From Campylobacteraceae bacterium (GTDB lineage Bacteria; Campylobacterota; Campylobacteria; Campylobacterales; Sulfurovaceae): a DNA stretch of 15,428 bases. The position numbers were made by a program, and so were the translations under genes. Positions within the stretch are counted from its first letter, which is position 1. Each line of letters opens with the position of its first letter. The stretch spans positions 1 through 15,428 of the forward strand of contig JALSPE010000044.1 of the NCBI GenBank assembly GCA_026986085.1, given 5' to 3'. Below the pieces are notes generated by a model. The model was not told where the DNA came from. It searched no databases and saw only the letters and a list, made by a program, of their open reading frames with translations. Below, one piece after another: positions 13,658 to 15,428 of this stretch.

Positions 13658-14986
13658 ATGAAAAAACTACTTTTACTACTTGCGCTAGTATTACCTGCAT
13701 TAGTATTTGCAGGAGAAGCGCCAAAACTCGATACAGGTGATACGGCTTGGATGATGGTATCAACAGCATTTGTATTACTTATGACACCAGCTGGTCTTGC
13801 ACTTTTTTACTCTGGGATGACTAGAAGTAAAAACTCATTAAATACTTACACAATGGTTGTAGGTGCATTTGTTGTTGCAATGATTGTTTGGGTTATTGCT
13901 GGTTACTCAATTGCATTTGGTAAAAATCCTGATGCATCTTTACAGAATTTTATTGGTGGATTTGATAAGATACTTTTAAGCGGTATTAAATATACAGATC
14001 TTAGTGGAACTTATCCTGAGTATGTATTTATTGCATTCCAAGGGACATTTGCAGCAATTACTGTTGCAATAGCATCTGGTTCTGTAATAGAGAGAATTAA
14101 ATTCTCTACTTGGATTGTTATAGTAATCCTATGGGGATTAGTAGTATATGCTCCAATTGCTCATATGGTATGGGGTGGAGATGGTGCATATCTGTTTGAT
14201 GAAGGTGCACTTGACTTTGCAGGTGGAACTGTTGTTCATATGAATGGTGGTCTTGCTGGTTTAGTATTGGCAATTTTAGTTGGTAAAAGAGCTAACTTTC
14301 CAAAGATATCTGTTAAACCTATGAGCGTAATGCTAACTGCACTTGGTGCTGCATTACTTTGGTTTGGTTGGTATGGATTTAACGCAGGGTCTGCATTTGG
14401 TGCAAATGCAATTGCTGGTTTGGCACTTTTAACAACAACTATTGCAACAGCTGCAGCTGGTATTGCTTGGATGTTGATTGAGTGGATTGTGTATAAAAAG
14501 CCAACTCTTTTAGGTCTTGCTTCTGGTATTGTTGCTGGTTTGGTTGCTATTACTCCTGCTGCTGGTTTTGTAGGCGTTGGTGGGGCTATTATTATAGGTG
14601 TTGTAGGTTCACTTATAGGATTCTTTGGAGTTGTAGTTCTTAAAAAGATGTTTGGATATGATGATAGTTTAGATGCATTTGGTATCCACTTCTTAGCTGG
14701 TCTTTGGGGTGCATTAGCAGTTCCATTCTTTGCTTTAAAAGATAAAGATACACTATGGGATGGACCATTGAAAGCTTCAATTGAGGCTGCTAAATCACCT
14801 GATGTAATGGGTCAATTTATAGTTCAATTAAAATCGGTTGCACTTGTTGGTTTGTGGACACTGATTGGAACAGTTGTTGTTTACTTTATAGCAGCAGCAG
14901 TAACTGGTGGTGGAAGAGTTTCTAAAGAGACTGAAGAGATTGGTCTTGATGAATCAATTCATGGTGAAAAGAGCTTTAATATATAG
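13658..14986 (+). CDS. amtB: Ammonium channel AmtB
   Basis: This 442-residue inner-membrane protein conducts ammonia/ammonium and is the usual Amt length. A cleavable signal peptide (residues 1-18, LVFA before Gly19) precedes 11 expected membrane segments, as in E. coli AmtB. The pore signatures are intact: DFAGGTVVH with Asp186 and His194, and the second pore His344 in DAFGIHFLAG; the 150-residue spacing between the two histidines equals that of E. coli His168/His318. FGWYGFNAGSA (236-246) is also conserved. The C-terminal tail (about 415-442) is cytoplasmic and acidic, with SKETEEIGLDESIHGE matching the conserved region through which GlnK closes the channel. AAAGGA lies 8 nt before the start. 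It is followed by the PII gene after 63 nt, the reverse of the common glnK-amtB order. Confidence 0.96.
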   Translation: MKKLLLLLALVLPALVFAGEAPKLDTGDTAWMMVSTAFVLLMTPAGLALFYSGMTRSKNSLNTYTMVVGAFVVAMIVWVIAGYSIAFGKNPDASLQNFIGGFDKILLSGIKYTDLSGTYPEYVFIAFQGTFAAITVAIASGSVIERIKFSTWIVIVILWGLVVYAPIAHMVWGGDGAYLFDEGALDFAGGTVVHMNGGLAGLVLAILVGKRANFPKISVKPMSVMLTALGAALLWFGWYGFNAGSAFGANAIAGLALLTTTIATAAAGIAWMLIEWIVYKKPTLLGLASGIVAGLVAITPAAGFVGVGGAIIIGVVGSLIGFFGVVVLKKMFGYDDSLDAFGIHFLAGLWGALAVPFFALKDKDTLWDGPLKASIEAAKSPDVMGQFIVQLKSVALVGLWTLIGTVVVYFIAAAVTGGGRVSKETEEIGLDESIHGEKSFNI

Positions 14987-14997
14987 TGAAAATTAGC

Positions 14998-15011
14998 TAT
15001 AATTATATAAT
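14998..15011 (+). promoter_or_regulatory. Two candidate -10 boxes upstream of glnK
   Basis: TATAAT occurs at 14998-15003 and 15006-15011, in the amtB-glnK gap. Either could give glnK its own transcripts besides those from the amtB promoter. The second ends right at the hairpin. Such AT-rich matches arise easily by chance here. Confidence 0.25.
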
Positions 15012-15012
15012 A

Positions 15013-15031
15013 AGCGAAGTGTCTCTTCGCT
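15013..15031 (+). promoter_or_regulatory. Intercistronic hairpin between amtB and glnK
   Basis: AGCGAAG / CTTCGCT (15013-15019 and 15025-15031, 5-nt loop TGTCT) is a perfect 7-bp stem with an unusually high GC content for this region. No T-run follows, and the glnK ribosome site AAGGAG begins 7 nt later, so it is more likely an mRNA-stabilising, processing or translation-influencing element than a terminator. Confidence 0.55.
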
Positions 15032-15049
15032 AACTTAAAGGAGAATAAA

Positions 15050-15391
15050 ATGAAAAAAATTGAAGCAATTATTAAGCCATTTAAACTTGATGAAGTTAAA
15101 GAGGCTTTAGTTGAAGCTGGAATTGAGGGTATGACTGTATCTGAAGTAAAAGGTTATGGTCGTCAGCAAGGACACTCAGAGCTTTATCGTGGTAATGAGT
15201 ATGTTATTGACTTTATTCCAAAAGTAAAAATAGAGATTGTAGTAAGTAATGACGAGTATGCAAAAACAGCTGTAGAGACTATTAAAAATGCAGCTGCTAC
15301 AGGAAAAATAGGTGATGGTAAAATTTTCGTAAGTGATATTAATCATGTTGTTCGTATAAGAACTGGAGAAGAAGATACAGACGCACTATAA
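15050..15391 (+). CDS. glnK: PII nitrogen regulatory protein (GlnK/GlnB)
   Basis: This 113-residue protein is a full-length PII signal protein: MKKIEAIIKPFKLDEVKEAL at the N-terminus, the T-loop GYGRQQGHSELYRGNEY with Tyr46 and Tyr51 (the site uridylylated in enterobacterial PII), the B-loop TGKIGDGKIFV (84-94) that holds ATP/2-oxoglutarate, and the C-loop VVRIRTGE (100-107). PII trimers read 2-oxoglutarate and ATP/ADP and, when made next to amtB, dock on AmtB to block ammonium entry. The neighbour therefore favours the glnK label over glnB; sequence alone cannot separate them. Whether Tyr51 is modified here is unknown, since no GlnD is in the window. AAGGAG precedes the start, 6 nt away. Confidence 0.95.
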   Translation: MKKIEAIIKPFKLDEVKEALVEAGIEGMTVSEVKGYGRQQGHSELYRGNEYVIDFIPKVKIEIVVSNDEYAKTAVETIKNAAATGKIGDGKIFVSDINHVVRIRTGEEDTDAL

Positions 15392-15399
15392 ACTGTTAT

Positions 15400-15428
15400 A
15401 ATCTTTAAAGCATAAGGCTTTAAAGATT
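15400..15428 (+). terminator. Terminator hairpin after glnK, cut by the window end
   Basis: AATCTTTAAAGC (15400-15411) and GCTTTAAAGATT (15417-15428) are perfect 12-bp complements with a 5-nt loop (ATAAG), starting 8 nt after the glnK stop. The window ends on the last stem base, so the expected T-run cannot be checked. It is the strongest hairpin in the window and fits the end of the amtB-glnK unit. Confidence 0.75.

Overview
The window is AT-rich, has short intergenic gaps, and reads as chromosomal DNA of a member of the Campylobacterota (the former Epsilonproteobacteria, of the Sulfurimonas/Sulfurovum/Arcobacter kind). The reasons are the overall gene style, strong AAGGAG-type ribosome sites, and promoters with a TGn extended -10 and no obvious -35. 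Genus assignment is inference. Genes left of about 7980 are read leftward (minus) and genes right of 8068 rightward (plus), so 7981-8067 is a divergent promoter region. No rRNA, tRNA, CRISPR array, insertion sequence or phage gene is visible.

Minus-strand half: the 5' part of efp (elongation factor P, cut by the window edge); a DUF2059 secreted protein; then a four-gene tripartite efflux operon, transcribed in the order TolC-like outer-membrane channel, short periplasmic adaptor, RND N-half, RND C-half. The RND pump, normally one polypeptide with 12 membrane segments, is here two 6-segment proteins joined by a TAATG stop/start overlap, with a perfect AGGAGG ribosome site for the second half. 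Upstream lie a small cysteine-rich zinc-ribbon-like protein and a membrane-anchored TPR protein whose genes overlap.

Plus-strand half: yqeY (GatB/YqeY domain); a complete LIV-type (HAAT family) ABC importer: binding protein, LivH, LivM, LivG and LivF, the last four tightly packed with 1-nt gaps or overlaps; a 478-nt gap with no convincing gene; then amtB (ammonium channel) and glnK (PII), ended by a strong hairpin at the window edge. The right half therefore handles uptake of organic nitrogen (probably amino acids) and ammonium, with PII as the expected gate on AmtB.

Most of the window is ordinary housekeeping and transport. The points worth a second look are the split RND pump, a 31-nt near-identical direct repeat between efp and the DUF2059 gene, a palindrome with paired TAAAGCTA repeats in front of amtB, competing hairpins between the liv binding protein and livH, and a habit of stop codons lying inside inverted repeats.
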